In this document: positions 8,045-15,955 of the stretch, piece by piece | How the letters are laid out: every line of letters starts with the position of its first letter | Position numbering within the stretch: the stretch's first letter is position 1 | NCBI GenBank assembly: GCA_944391365.1 | Contig: CALXTH010000100.1 | Coordinates: 1-24,870 of the forward strand | Origin: an uncultured Alphaproteobacteria bacterium | GTDB taxonomy: Bacteria > Pseudomonadota > Alphaproteobacteria > RF32 > CAG-239 | Direction of reading: 5' to 3' | DNA length: 24,870 nucleotides | Notes under the pieces: model-generated | Told to the model about the DNA's origin: nothing | Seen by the model: the letters and a program-made list of their open reading frames with translations, nothing else | Databases searched by the model: none | Program-made: the position numbers and the translations under genes

Positions 8045-10387
8045 ATGGCGAAGAAGAAAAAAAAGTCGTGGCTTAACAAATTGATGCACCGGGGATTTGG
8101 GGCGATATTATGTTGTGGTGCGGTCTTTTTATTGAGCAGCGTGATGTTTTTTCATGCCGGGGATAATGCGCTGAATGTTTCAACGGCCGAGAATGTCCGT
8201 AATTTTCTGGGCAGCTGCGGTGCCAAAGCAGCCGATTTTACGTTGTCAAGTTTCGGGCTGGCGCTGGTGTTGTTTTTGATTGTGCCGGTTGTCTGGGGAT
8301 ATCATGAATTGCGTCTGCGGGAATTTATCAATCCTTATACCCGGATTTTTGCCTGGTTTTCCGGAATTGTGGCTTTGGCGGCGGTGCTGTCTGGTATTCC
8401 GGTCGGATGGTTGGGATTCAGAGCCGGCGGGGTTGGCGGTGAAATGGTGATGGGGTTGTTGATGACCTTTGTGCGCGATGTTTATCCCTATCCTTATGCT
8501 GAGGCGCTTGTTGCGCTGGTTTTGGCTTTGTTTGCGCTGTTGTGTTTTGATTATGCCACGGGTATTACCTGGAAGGACTGGTGGAAATGGAGCAGGGCTT
8601 TTTATTTGAAAGTATCGCATGTGATGGCGGTCTGGTGTGTTTATTCATATCGCGGATTGTATTATGTCTGGCGGGTTGTCCGGCGGCTGAAACCTGCGGG
8701 ACGGGCTGAAGACGAAGCGGAGATACCGGCGGATGAGGAGACGGCGGAAGAGGCTTCCGTGAAGAAAACCAAGAAAGTCAAAGCCCGTAAGGAGCCCAAG
8801 TTTGGTGCCGAAGAAAAGAATGCGCCCAAAGCAGCGGCCAAGGCGCCCCCGGTTCCGGCGAAAAAGAGCAAGGCGGCTGATGACGGATATCAATATCCGG
8901 ATATTAATTTATTGTCGCGGCCGGCGGACAAAGGCGGCAATAAGATGTCAGAAAAGGAGATGGACTCGGTTGCCCGTGAGCTTGAGGGGGTGCTTGAAGA
9001 ATTTGGTGTGCGCGGCAAGATTGTCAAGGTCAGGCCGGGGCCGGTGGTTACGTTGTATGAGCTGGAGCCGGCACCGGGAACCAAAACAGCCCGGGTTATC
9101 GGTCTGGCGGATGATATTGCCCGTTCGATGTCGGCGGTTTCGGTTCGTATTGCTGTTGTGCCGGGGTCAAATACCATAGGGATTGAGCTGCCGAATAAAA
9201 ACCGTGAAACTGTCTGGCTGCGCGATTTGTTTGAAGATGAGAATTTTCAGGTCAGTAAGAATGAGCTTAATGTGGTGCTCGGCAAGGATATCGGCGGGCG
9301 GAATGTTTATGCGGATCTGACCAAAATGCCCCATCTGCTGGTGGCCGGGACGACCGGTTCAGGTAAGTCAGTCGGTGTTAACTCGATGATTTTGTCACTG
9401 TTGTTCAAAATGCGGCCGGATGAGTGCAAGCTGATTATGATTGACCCGAAAATGCTGGAATTTTCCATGTATAACGGTATTCCTCATTTGTTGACGCCGG
9501 TGATTACCGATCCGGCCAAGGCGGTGGTCGGCCTTAAATGGGCGGTACGTGAGATGGAAGAGCGTTATCGGGCGATGGCGCAGATTAATGTCCGTAATAT
9601 TATGGGGTATAACCAGAAGCTTAAAGAGCTCAAGGCCAGCGGCGAGGTTATTAAGCGCACTGTGCAGACTGGTTTTGATGCTGAGACGGGCAAGCCGATT
9701 TATGAAGAACAGGAGCTTGATTTGACGCCGCTGCCGTATATTGTTATTGTTGTTGATGAAATGGCGGATTTGATGCTGGTGGCCGGTAAGGAGGTGGAAG
9801 CGGCGATTCAGCGTCTGGCACAAATGGCGCGTGCCGCCGGGCTGCATTTGATTATGTCAACGCAACGGCCTTCCGTTGATGTTATTACCGGGACGATTAA
9901 AGCTAACTTTCCGACCCGTATCAGTTTTCAGGTGACATCAAAAATTGACAGCCGGACAATTTTGGGCGAACAGGGTGCGGAGCAGCTGCTCGGCCGCGGT
10001 GATATGCTTTATATGCCGGCAGGGCAGCGGCCGCAGCGTATTCATGGTGCTTTTGTTAAAGACAGTGAAGTGGAGCAGATTGTTGAATTTATCAAGTCGC
10101 AAAAAGAGCCTGAGTATGTTGAGGGGGTTACCGAAGGTGAGCTCAGTTCGGACAAGTCTTCCGGCGGGGCCGTGTTTGACAAGGGCGATATGGGCGGCGG
10201 AAACAGCGACGAAGACTTATATACACAGGCTGTTGAAATTGTTCGCAATGATAAAAAAGCCTCAATTAGTTATGTTCAGCGACGGCTTCGTATCGGATAC
10301 AACCGGGCGGCCACACTGATTGACCGGATGGAGCAGGAGGGGGTTATTTCAGCACCGGATCATCTCGGGCGTCGTGAAGTTCTGTAA
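8045..10387 (+). CDS. ftsK: DNA translocase FtsK
   Basis: This 780-residue protein is FtsK, the septum-anchored hexameric motor that pumps chromosome termini and activates XerCD at dif during division. It has a basic start (MAKKKKKSW), four membrane segments at about 18-37, 68-86, 102-120 and 153-169, a short charged, Ala/Lys-rich linker to about 290, then the alpha/beta motor with Walker A GTTGSGKS at 435-442 and Walker B IVVDE ending at 571-572. A C-terminal winged-helix gamma domain (KASISYVQRRLRIGYNRA) should read polar KOPS sequences. I chose the ATG at 8045 over an upstream TTG at 7988 because MAKKKKK precedes the first membrane helix and an AAGG site lies upstream. It converges on the SDR gene with only 13 bases between them. 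Confidence 0.97.
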   Translation: MAKKKKKSWLNKLMHRGFGAILCCGAVFLLSSVMFFHAGDNALNVSTAENVRNFLGSCGAKAADFTLSSFGLALVLFLIVPVVWGYHELRLREFINPYTRIFAWFSGIVALAAVLSGIPVGWLGFRAGGVGGEMVMGLLMTFVRDVYPYPYAEALVALVLALFALLCFDYATGITWKDWWKWSRAFYLKVSHVMAVWCVYSYRGLYYVWRVVRRLKPAGRAEDEAEIPADEETAEEASVKKTKKVKARKEPKFGAEEKNAPKAAAKAPPVPAKKSKAADDGYQYPDINLLSRPADKGGNKMSEKEMDSVARELEGVLEEFGVRGKIVKVRPGPVVTLYELEPAPGTKTARVIGLADDIARSMSAVSVRIAVVPGSNTIGIELPNKNRETVWLRDLFEDENFQVSKNELNVVLGKDIGGRNVYADLTKMPHLLVAGTTGSGKSVGVNSMILSLLFKMRPDECKLIMIDPKMLEFSMYNGIPHLLTPVITDPAKAVVGLKWAVREMEERYRAMAQINVRNIMGYNQKLKELKASGEVIKRTVQTGFDAETGKPIYEEQELDLTPLPYIVIVVDEMADLMLVAGKEVEAAIQRLAQMARAAGLHLIMSTQRPSVDVITGTIKANFPTRISFQVTSKIDSRTILGEQGAEQLLGRGDMLYMPAGQRPQRIHGAFVKDSEVEQIVEFIKSQKEPEYVEGVTEGELSSDKSSGGAVFDKGDMGGGNSDEDLYTQAVEIVRNDKKASISYVQRRLRIGYNRAATLIDRMEQEGVISAPDHLGRREVL

Positions 10388-10400
10388 AAAAACAGAGAAG

Positions 10401-11171
10401 TCAGGCTTTGTTGGGAAGTTTGGCGTAGATAAAGTCACTCAGGCAATTAGGCAGGACGGATATCAACCAGGCGGCAAAGCGCAATGGTGCCGGAAAAGAG
10501 ATGACGGCTTTGTTTCTGGAGAGGCCTTCGGCGATGATTTTGGCTGCGTCAGGTGCTTCCATAAAGAAGGGCATCGGGCAGGTGTTTTGATCGGTAATAC
10601 GGGAGCGGACGAATCCGGGGCAAACAACGTTGACCCTGATGTTGTCCGGTTTGAGTTTGATCCGCAGGGCTTCTCCATAAGCTTTGACCGCTGCTTTGCT
10701 GGCACTGTATGACGGGCAGGTTGACAGTCCGTGATAGCCGGCAATGGAGCTGATAACGGCGATTTGTTTCAGCGTGTTTGACGAGGACGTGCGGTAGAGC
10801 TCTATGGCGGGGAGAATCGTGTTCAGTACGCCGTAAAGGTTTGTGTCGAATGTTTGATAAATCGACTCGAGACTTTCATGAATTGTTCCGGTGCCGGCGT
10901 TGGCAATGACCAGATTGAGCGGTGTTTTTTGGTAGCTTTCTTCTATCCATTTGCGGGTGGCGGCGCGGTCGGTCACGTCAAGAATTTTGGTGAAAACTTT
11001 GCAACCGACTTGTTCGCATTTGCGTTTGGTTTCTTCAAGGCGTTCGGCATTGCGGCCGCAGATGAACAAAGTATGCGCCGTGGTTTTGGCATAATGCAGG
11101 GACAAAGCAGCGCCGATGCCGCTGGAGGCGCCGGTGATTAATACGGCAAGAGTGCGATTTGAGGTTGTCAT
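10401..11171 (-). CDS. Short-chain dehydrogenase/reductase of unknown substrate
   Basis: This 256-residue classical SDR shows the cofactor motif TGASSGIG at 13-20, NAG at 91-93, catalytic serine in ISSIAG at about 141-142, and YSASK with Tyr155 and Lys159. Beyond the core, the last 30 residues (FPAPLRFAAWLISVLPNCL) form a hydrophobic tail that might touch the membrane, a pattern seen in some SDRs acting on lipid or lipid-linked substrates. The substrate cannot be told from sequence. It is not FabG-like at the C-terminus. An AAGGA site lies 9 bases before the ATG. It stands alone on the minus strand, converging on ftsK and divergent from gmk, so the neighbours give little clue to function. Confidence 0.88.
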   Translation of the reverse strand: MTTSNRTLAVLITGASSGIGAALSLHYAKTTAHTLFICGRNAERLEETKRKCEQVGCKVFTKILDVTDRAATRKWIEESYQKTPLNLVIANAGTGTIHESLESIYQTFDTNLYGVLNTILPAIELYRTSSSNTLKQIAVISSIAGYHGLSTCPSYSASKAAVKAYGEALRIKLKPDNIRVNVVCPGFVRSRITDQNTCPMPFFMEAPDAAKIIAEGLSRNKAVISFPAPLRFAAWLISVLPNCLSDFIYAKLPNKA

Positions 11172-11277
11172 TTTGAAAAATCCTTATTAACATAATTTTA
11201 TTCAGATTAGTTTATTGTGGCTAATTGTAAAGCCGGAATTTGTATTTGGCAGAAAAATCGGAAAAAAGGGTTTGGTA

Positions 11278-11284
11278 AAGGAGG
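11278..11284 (+). promoter_or_regulatory. Strong ribosome binding site that fixes the gmk start
   Basis: AAGGAGG lies 4 bases before the ATG at 11289. It is one of the clearest Shine-Dalgarno sites in the window and argues against an upstream GTG at 11217 in the same frame. Confidence 0.8.
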
Positions 11285-11288
11285 ACAA

Positions 11289-11951
11289 ATGAACGATATT
11301 ATTGACAGACTGAGACAAGTCAGACGTGGGGCGATGTTTATTATTGAGGGGCCGTCAGGTACAGGGAAAGGAGCGATTTGCAAAGAGGTTCTGGCTCAGG
11401 ACGCGCATATTAAGTTTTCGGTTTCGGCAACAACCCGTGCTCCGAGGGAGGGCGAAGTCGACGGTGTGGACTATTTTTTTCTGAGTGATGAAGAATATGA
11501 CAAACTGGTGGCTGAAGATGCTTTTTATGAGCGGGTGGATTCCCAGTACGGACATCGTTACGGTACGTTGCGGCGTGAAGTGGACAGTTTTTTGAACGTG
11601 GGCGAAGATGTGTTGTTTGATATGGATTGGGCTGGTGCCCGGCAGATGAAAGAGAAGGCGCCGGATGATGTGGTGACAATTTATATTTTGCCGCCATCAA
11701 TCAAAGAGCTGCGCCGCCGGCTGGAAGGGCGTGCAACCGACAGCGTGGAAGTGATTGCCAAGCGGATGGCGCAGTTTAAGGACAAGGTCAGTCACTGGAA
11801 AGAGTTTGATTATGTGATTGTCAATGTTAATCTGGATGAGACGGTCTGTAAGGTGCAGAAGATTATTTCCGGTGAACGAATGAAACGGGTGCGGCAGGTC
11901 GGACTGAAGGATTTTGTGGCCGAACTGGTGAAGGAATCCGAGCATGAATAA
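11289..11951 (+). CDS. gmk: Guanylate kinase
   Basis: This 220-residue enzyme phosphorylates GMP to GDP with ATP in the cytosol. The P-loop GPSGTGKGA is at 21-29, the GMP-binding region SVSATTRAPREGEVDGVDYFF is at 44-64, the YGHRYGT segment is at 87-93, and the lid arginines occur in LRRRLEGRATD at 141-151. The P-loop is slightly unusual: many guanylate kinases read GKS/T or GKGT, while here the position after GKG is alanine. The start is set by a strong AAGGAGG. The last 8 bases overlap the next gene, so the Nudix-like protein is probably translated together with it. The rimP-nusA group is not adjacent, nor is rpoZ. Confidence 0.95.
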   Translation: MNDIIDRLRQVRRGAMFIIEGPSGTGKGAICKEVLAQDAHIKFSVSATTRAPREGEVDGVDYFFLSDEEYDKLVAEDAFYERVDSQYGHRYGTLRREVDSFLNVGEDVLFDMDWAGARQMKEKAPDDVVTIYILPPSIKELRRRLEGRATDSVEVIAKRMAQFKDKVSHWKEFDYVIVNVNLDETVCKVQKIISGERMKRVRQVGLKDFVAELVKESEHE

Positions 11952-12438
11952 TCTCTTTTTTAATCGTCGGGGCCGGGAGATTTTTGCCGATGATGTGGTG
12001 CCGGCGGTTGAAAAAGGATATTTTGCACTGTTTATCCGGGGTGGAAAAGTTTTGTTGCGGTATCCGCCCCGGGTGGATGTCCCGGAATTTATCGGCGGAA
12101 TTTGTCCCCGGGAAGAAGACGTCAGAGCTTGTTTGTTCAGGCTGCTTTATGAGCAATCCGGGTATGAGCAGATTCCGGCGGTTGAAGAAAAGTGTTTTGA
12201 GCAGGAAATCAATTATTTTGACGAGACTTTGCGAGCTGCGAATCCTTTTATTGTTTATCATCAGGTTTTCAAGGTGTTTGATGCCGGAGAAGCTGACGGT
12301 AAAAAAGATGATGGTTGGTGGCGTACTCCGGAAGGCGGCCGGGCCGGGTGGATTGATTTATATCGTCTTTTTGAAGGAGAAATCAGGATAAATTACACCC
12401 ATTGGCTGGCTTTGCAGGCGTTGTTTCCCGAAGATTAG
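11944..12438 (+). CDS. Nudix-like protein with a degenerate catalytic box
   Basis: This 164-residue protein is not a family I can name with certainty, but residues 52-74 fit the Nudix box spacing G-x5-E-x7-R-E-U-x-E-E-x-G-U exactly: G52, E58, R66, L68, E70, G73 and Y74 sit in the expected places. Two of the metal-binding glutamates are replaced (E to Leu67 and E to Gln71). The upstream segment EKGYFALFIRGGKVLLRYPP also looks like a Nudix beta strand region. By inference it is a Nudix-fold protein with weak, altered or no hydrolase activity. It overlaps gmk by 8 bases, implying translational coupling and perhaps a nucleotide-related role. It meets the Sel1 gene tail to tail with a 4-base overlap. 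Confidence 0.6.
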   Translation: MNNLFFNRRGREIFADDVVPAVEKGYFALFIRGGKVLLRYPPRVDVPEFIGGICPREEDVRACLFRLLYEQSGYEQIPAVEEKCFEQEINYFDETLRAANPFIVYHQVFKVFDAGEADGKKDDGWWRTPEGGRAGWIDLYRLFEGEIRINYTHWLALQALFPED

Positions 12439-13016
12439 TCTTTTTCCCGGAACGGGGAAAGTTTGGCACGCTGTTCAAAATTCATGGCTTTGTAGACTTC
12501 TGCCGCATTTTGCAGGGCATTTTTTACGCCGAGTTTTTCTGCCTGCTGATAAAGGGTGAAAGATTTTATCAGATCCGGTTTGACACCGATGCCTTTTGCA
12601 TACATATAGGCATAAACCTCAATGGCGACAGGATTGTTTTCAGCAACTTTGTTTTCGATTTCGCTGAGGTCGACCGGGGTGACTTTTCCGGCTTTGACCG
12701 CTTCAAGCGCCTGTTGCCAGCGTTGTTTTTTGGCCATCTCTTCTATTTCACGCTTTTGCCGGTGGTTTTCAAAGTCAATCATCAGGTCGTTTTCTTTTAC
12801 CGGGAGCGGCGGTTTGGTTTCTTGGACATTTTTCAGTTCCCGGTCATCAAACAAAAATTCCGGGGCATTGCGGTTTTTGACGTATAAAGGAAGATAGCCG
12901 CTGTTGTCTGAGCGGACAATGTCCCGGTACAATTCATCCAGACTGGCGGCAGATGCCGGCGTTGCGGCGGCGGTCAGTCCGAAAAGAGTACAGATGATGA
13001 AGCCGATTTTTATCAT
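12435..13016 (-). CDS. Secreted Sel1-like repeat protein
   Basis: This 193-residue protein has a signal peptide (MIKIGFIICTLFGLTAAATPASA, probable cut after ASA near 23), a polar middle part with a charged helix (QKREIEEMAKKQRWQQALEAVKAG, about 87-110), and one Sel1/TPR-like repeat at about 129-164 (AYMYAKGIGVKPDLIKSFTLY). Sel1 repeats form helical pairs that bind other proteins, and single-repeat periplasmic members are common in alphaproteobacteria; the partner here is unknown. No Shine-Dalgarno is visible, only an A-rich leader. The gene overlaps the Nudix-like gene by 4 bases at the 3' ends and is divergent from cysK. It is a stand-alone unit, so context adds little. Confidence 0.72.
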   Translation of the reverse strand: MIKIGFIICTLFGLTAAATPASAASLDELYRDIVRSDNSGYLPLYVKNRNAPEFLFDDRELKNVQETKPPLPVKENDLMIDFENHRQKREIEEMAKKQRWQQALEAVKAGKVTPVDLSEIENKVAENNPVAIEVYAYMYAKGIGVKPDLIKSFTLYQQAEKLGVKNALQNAAEVYKAMNFEQRAKLSPFREKD

Positions 13017-13114
13017 TTTTTTATTTTTTTATTGTACTATCGGCTTTATGATAGCAAAATAACCGCAGAAAAGAAGTGTATTTTGTGGTTTATGAACAAA
13101 TTAGAGGCGAGACG

Positions 13115-14035
13115 ATGGGCAAAATATATAATTCCATTACCGAAATGGTCGGGCATACGCCGCTTTTGAGGCTGAACCGGCTGATGAAGAAGCATAAGCT
13201 GAAAGCGGATTTGCTGGTTAAATGTGAGGCTTATAATCCGTTGTTTTCGGTGAAGGACCGGGTGGCGCTCAATATGTTGGAAAAGGCTGAAAAATCCGGA
13301 AAAATTAATGAAAATACAGTATTTGTTGAGGCAACTTCCGGTAATACAGGGATTGCATTGGCGGCTATGTGTGCGGCCAAGGGGTATAAGCTGGTGATTA
13401 CCATGCCGGAAAATATGAGCCGGGAACGGATTTTGCTGATGGAGTTGTTTGGCGCGCAAGTGATTTTGACGCCAAAAGAAGACGGAATGGATGGTTCTAT
13501 TAAAAAGGCTGAGATTTTGGCCGGGAAAAGTCCGGATGTTATTATGCTCCGGCAATTTGATAATGAGGCTAATCCGGAAGCGCACCGTTTGGGAACCAGT
13601 ATGGAGATTATGGAAGATACGGGCGGCAATGTTGATGTTTTTGTTTCGGCGGCAGGAACGGCCGGGACTTTGACGGGGGTTGCGTCTACGCTTAAAAGTT
13701 GTAATCCCGATTTGTATGTGGTGGCGGTGGAACCGGCGGCCAGTCCGGTTTTGAGTGGTGGTCAGCCGGGGGCACATAAGATTCCGGGAATCGGTGCGGG
13801 GTTTGTGCCGCCGTTTTATGATCGCTCTTTGGTGAGCGAGGTTTTGCCGGTTACGGATGAAGAGGCCCGGGCAATGGTTTTTGAACTGGCTGAGACGGAA
13901 GGGCTTCCCGTTGGTTTTTCGGCCGGGGCGGCGGTTGTGGCTGCGGTTAAGCTGGCTCAGCGGCCGGCTTTTATGCATAAAAATATTGTGGTTGTGGCGG
14001 CGGACAGCGCGGAGCGGTATCTTTCCATTTTATAA
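13115..14035 (+). CDS. cysK: Cysteine synthase (O-acetylserine sulfhydrylase, CysK type)
   Basis: This 306-residue enzyme is a fold-type II PLP protein of the CysK/CysM group, making cysteine from O-acetylserine and sulfide. The PLP lysine is K47 in SVKDR, the substrate loop TSGNTG is at 74-79, the phosphate-binding loop reads GTAGT at 181-185 (usually GTGGT), and the PGIGAGFVPP segment at 224-233 favours CysK over cystathionine beta-synthase. The C-terminal DSAERYLS is also typical. I chose the ATG at 13115, which has a GAGG site 7 bases upstream, over a GTG 13 codons earlier. It is followed by lptG after 118 bases on the same strand. CysK and CysM cannot be fully separated by eye, and a role in another beta-replacement reaction is possible. 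Confidence 0.9.
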   Translation: MGKIYNSITEMVGHTPLLRLNRLMKKHKLKADLLVKCEAYNPLFSVKDRVALNMLEKAEKSGKINENTVFVEATSGNTGIALAAMCAAKGYKLVITMPENMSRERILLMELFGAQVILTPKEDGMDGSIKKAEILAGKSPDVIMLRQFDNEANPEAHRLGTSMEIMEDTGGNVDVFVSAAGTAGTLTGVASTLKSCNPDLYVVAVEPAASPVLSGGQPGAHKIPGIGAGFVPPFYDRSLVSEVLPVTDEEARAMVFELAETEGLPVGFSAGAAVVAAVKLAQRPAFMHKNIVVVAADSAERYLSIL

Positions 14036-14153
14036 AATTTTTGCTTTGAAAATGCCGAATCGGTTGAATTTTGGGTGGGTGAGAGTTTTTATAGCGGAAA
14101 AAAATATTTTGGTTTATAGTAAACGGAAAAGTAAAAAAGATCAGGATTAAACG

Positions 14154-15263
14154 ATGAAGCCCAATACAATACTCGGCATTTATTTAACCAAGCAGATTGT
14201 CTGGAATTTTCTGGCCGTATTGTCTATGGTTTTGGGCGTTGTTTTTATGTTTGAAATGATAGATTTGCTGCGCCGGGTTGCCGACCGGCCGGATATCGGC
14301 TGGGGTTTTGTGCTGGAAATGGTGATTATGAAACTGCCCCGCACGCTGGATATGGTTTTTCCGTTTGTGATGATGATTGCGGCGATGGTGACGTTTTGGA
14401 AAGTCAGCAAGAGCAATGAATTTGTGATTATCCGGGCGGCAGGTGTTTCGGTGTGGGGGTTTCTGACGCCGATTTTGTTTGCGGTTTTTGTTATCGGCGT
14501 TTTGAATGTGACGGTTGTTAATCCGGTGGCGGCAAAAATGTATGAGATGTTTGAAACGCTGGATTATCGCCTGAAAACGAAGAATCCGAAAGCGGTTTTG
14601 TTTTCGGACAAAGGGTTGTGGATCAGAGAGGCTACGGATGCAAACCATGTGCTGGTGATGCAGGCGAAATCTGTGCGGCAGCAGGATGACGAGACGCTGC
14701 ATTTGTATGATGTCAGTATTTTGGAGCTGGACCGGAATTCTCAGATTTTGCGCCGGGTAGAGGCTTTTATGGCCGTGTTGAAAGGGAATGTTTTCGAGCT
14801 TAAGGATGTTCATGTTTTTGAGGCCGGAAAACCGCGAATTAATCTTAATACGGTGCAATATGAAACGACGCTTACCGCAGACCGAATCAAAGAGAATTTT
14901 ATTGATCCGGAGGCGATTTCTTTTTGGGATTTGCCGGGGACGATTGCTTTTTATAAAAAGTCTGGGTTTTCGGCGATTAAACACCAGATGCGTTATTTAT
15001 CGCTGATTGCACTGCCGTTTATGCTTTGTGCGATGGTTTTGGTGGCGGCGGTGTTTGCCCTGCGGCCGAATATGCGCCGGGGCGGGGTGATGTTTTTGAT
15101 TGTCGGCGGGATTGCGTCCGGTTTTCTGGTTTATTTTTCGTCACAGGTGATTTATGCTTTCGGGCTTAACGGTTATATTCCGGTGGAGCTGGCCGTCTGG
15201 GCGCCTATCCTTATTGTGGTGATGGTCAGTGTTTCCGTGATGCTGCATTTGGAGGACGGGTAG
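14154..15263 (+). CDS. lptG: LPS export ABC transporter permease LptG
   Basis: This 369-residue inner-membrane protein belongs to the YjgP/YjgQ family. It has N-terminal membrane helices (about 14-34, 61-81, 99-121), a periplasmic domain, three C-terminal helices (about 283-305, 311-333, 340-364), and the coupling motif SNEFVIIRAAGVS near 85-97. The sequence is LptG-like rather than LptF-like, notably the MFEMIDLLRRVADRPDIGW segment of helix 1 and loop. It would pair with the LptF encoded at 4453-5586 and the LptB ATPase encoded elsewhere. An AGGA site lies upstream of the ATG. In many alphaproteobacteria lptF and lptG are adjacent just before lptD; here lptG has moved next to cysK. Confidence 0.9.
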   Translation: MKPNTILGIYLTKQIVWNFLAVLSMVLGVVFMFEMIDLLRRVADRPDIGWGFVLEMVIMKLPRTLDMVFPFVMMIAAMVTFWKVSKSNEFVIIRAAGVSVWGFLTPILFAVFVIGVLNVTVVNPVAAKMYEMFETLDYRLKTKNPKAVLFSDKGLWIREATDANHVLVMQAKSVRQQDDETLHLYDVSILELDRNSQILRRVEAFMAVLKGNVFELKDVHVFEAGKPRINLNTVQYETTLTADRIKENFIDPEAISFWDLPGTIAFYKKSGFSAIKHQMRYLSLIALPFMLCAMVLVAAVFALRPNMRRGGVMFLIVGGIASGFLVYFSSQVIYAFGLNGYIPVELAVWAPILIVVMVSVSVMLHLEDG

Positions 15264-15310
15264 TCTTTACTCTGAGCCGGCGGAATATTTTGGATTTGTG
15301 AAAAATGTAC

Positions 15311-15338
15311 TTGATTTTTAAAATTTTTATGGTATAAA
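15311..15338 (+). promoter_or_regulatory. Predicted promoter of the rimP-nusA-rnpM-infB operon
   Basis: TTGATT (15311-15316) and TATAAA (15333-15338) are 16 bases apart, with TGG before the -10 (ATGGTATAAA). Transcription should start near 15345, giving a leader of about 76 bases to the rimP ATG that contains a full terminator hairpin. A perfect TTGACA at 15340-15345 lacks a matching -10. Confidence 0.55.
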
Positions 15339-15366
15339 GTTGACAAAGTTTGGGAATATTAGTTTG

Positions 15367-15394
15367 AAAGTGGGGTTTAAAACCCCGCTTTTTT
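15367..15394 (+). terminator. Intrinsic terminator / candidate attenuator in the rimP leader
   Basis: An 11-bp stem (15367-15377 with 15381-15391, one U-G pair, four G-C pairs in a row at GGGG/CCCC) with a 3-base loop is followed by six T (15389-15394). It lies between the predicted promoter and rimP, so it may control read-through into the operon as well as ending the lptG transcript. I see no clear competing antiterminator fold. Confidence 0.75.
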
Positions 15395-15420
15395 GTTAGA
15401 TGAAAAAGGAATCGCACAAT

Positions 15421-15921
15421 ATGAACAAGCATCCGCTGAATGATTTGCTGGAGCCGGTGGTGGAAAAGCAGGGATATGAGCTTATCCGTATTCTGACCAT
15501 CGGGGCAAAGAATCCGACGCTGCAGGTGATGATTGACCGGAAGGACGGCAAAGAAGTGACGGTTGATGACTGTGCCACAGTCAGCCGGGCTTTGTCCGCG
15601 GTTTTGGATGAGGCAGACCCGATAGAAAACCGGTATTCGCTGGAGGTGAGTTCTCCGGGAATCGACCGTCCGCTGACAAAACCGGTGCATTTTTCCCGTT
15701 TTGCCGGTTATGAGGCCAAGATTGAAACCCTGACGGAAATTGACAAGAGAAAGCGTTTTAAAGGGCGGATAGCCGGGATTGATGGTGCGGAGAATATTTT
15801 GTTTGAGATGGACGGGGTTCATTATATCATTCCTTTTGCCGAAGTGGCCAAAGCAAAAATTTTAATGACGGACGAGCTTTTGAAAAAGTATGCGGAAGCT
15901 CAGTCTGAGGTTGTGTTGTAA
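15421..15921 (+). CDS. rimP: Ribosome maturation factor RimP
   Basis: This 166-residue protein is RimP, which binds the free 30S subunit and assists its assembly. The typical N-terminal domain (PVVEKQGYELIRI, about 12-24) carries the signature VSSPGIDRPLTKP at 76-88, followed by a small SH3-like C-terminal domain (about 95-155). I chose the ATG at 15421, which has AAAAAGGA 10 bases upstream; an in-frame ATG at 15400 has no such site and sits right against the terminator T tract. It is first in the rimP-nusA-rnpM-infB order conserved across bacteria, with 34 bases to nusA. Confidence 0.94.
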   Translation: MNKHPLNDLLEPVVEKQGYELIRILTIGAKNPTLQVMIDRKDGKEVTVDDCATVSRALSAVLDEADPIENRYSLEVSSPGIDRPLTKPVHFSRFAGYEAKIETLTEIDKRKRFKGRIAGIDGAENILFEMDGVHYIIPFAEVAKAKILMTDELLKKYAEAQSEVVL

Positions 15922-15955
15922 TTGTTTGTTTAATAAAATTAAAATGAGGATGATC

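Noticed and set aside
10379..10399. Terminator between convergent ftsK and the SDR gene
   Set aside because: Only a 5-bp TCTGT/ACAGA stem with an A loop and no T tract; too weak to call.
13076..13114. Upstream GTG start for cysK
   Set aside because: The ATG at 13115 has a GAGG site and aligns with the family start.
15890..15955. Upstream start for nusA overlapping rimP
   Set aside because: The extra 22 residues are cysteine-rich and unlike NusA; the ATG at 15956 has a GAGGA site and gives the normal N-terminus.
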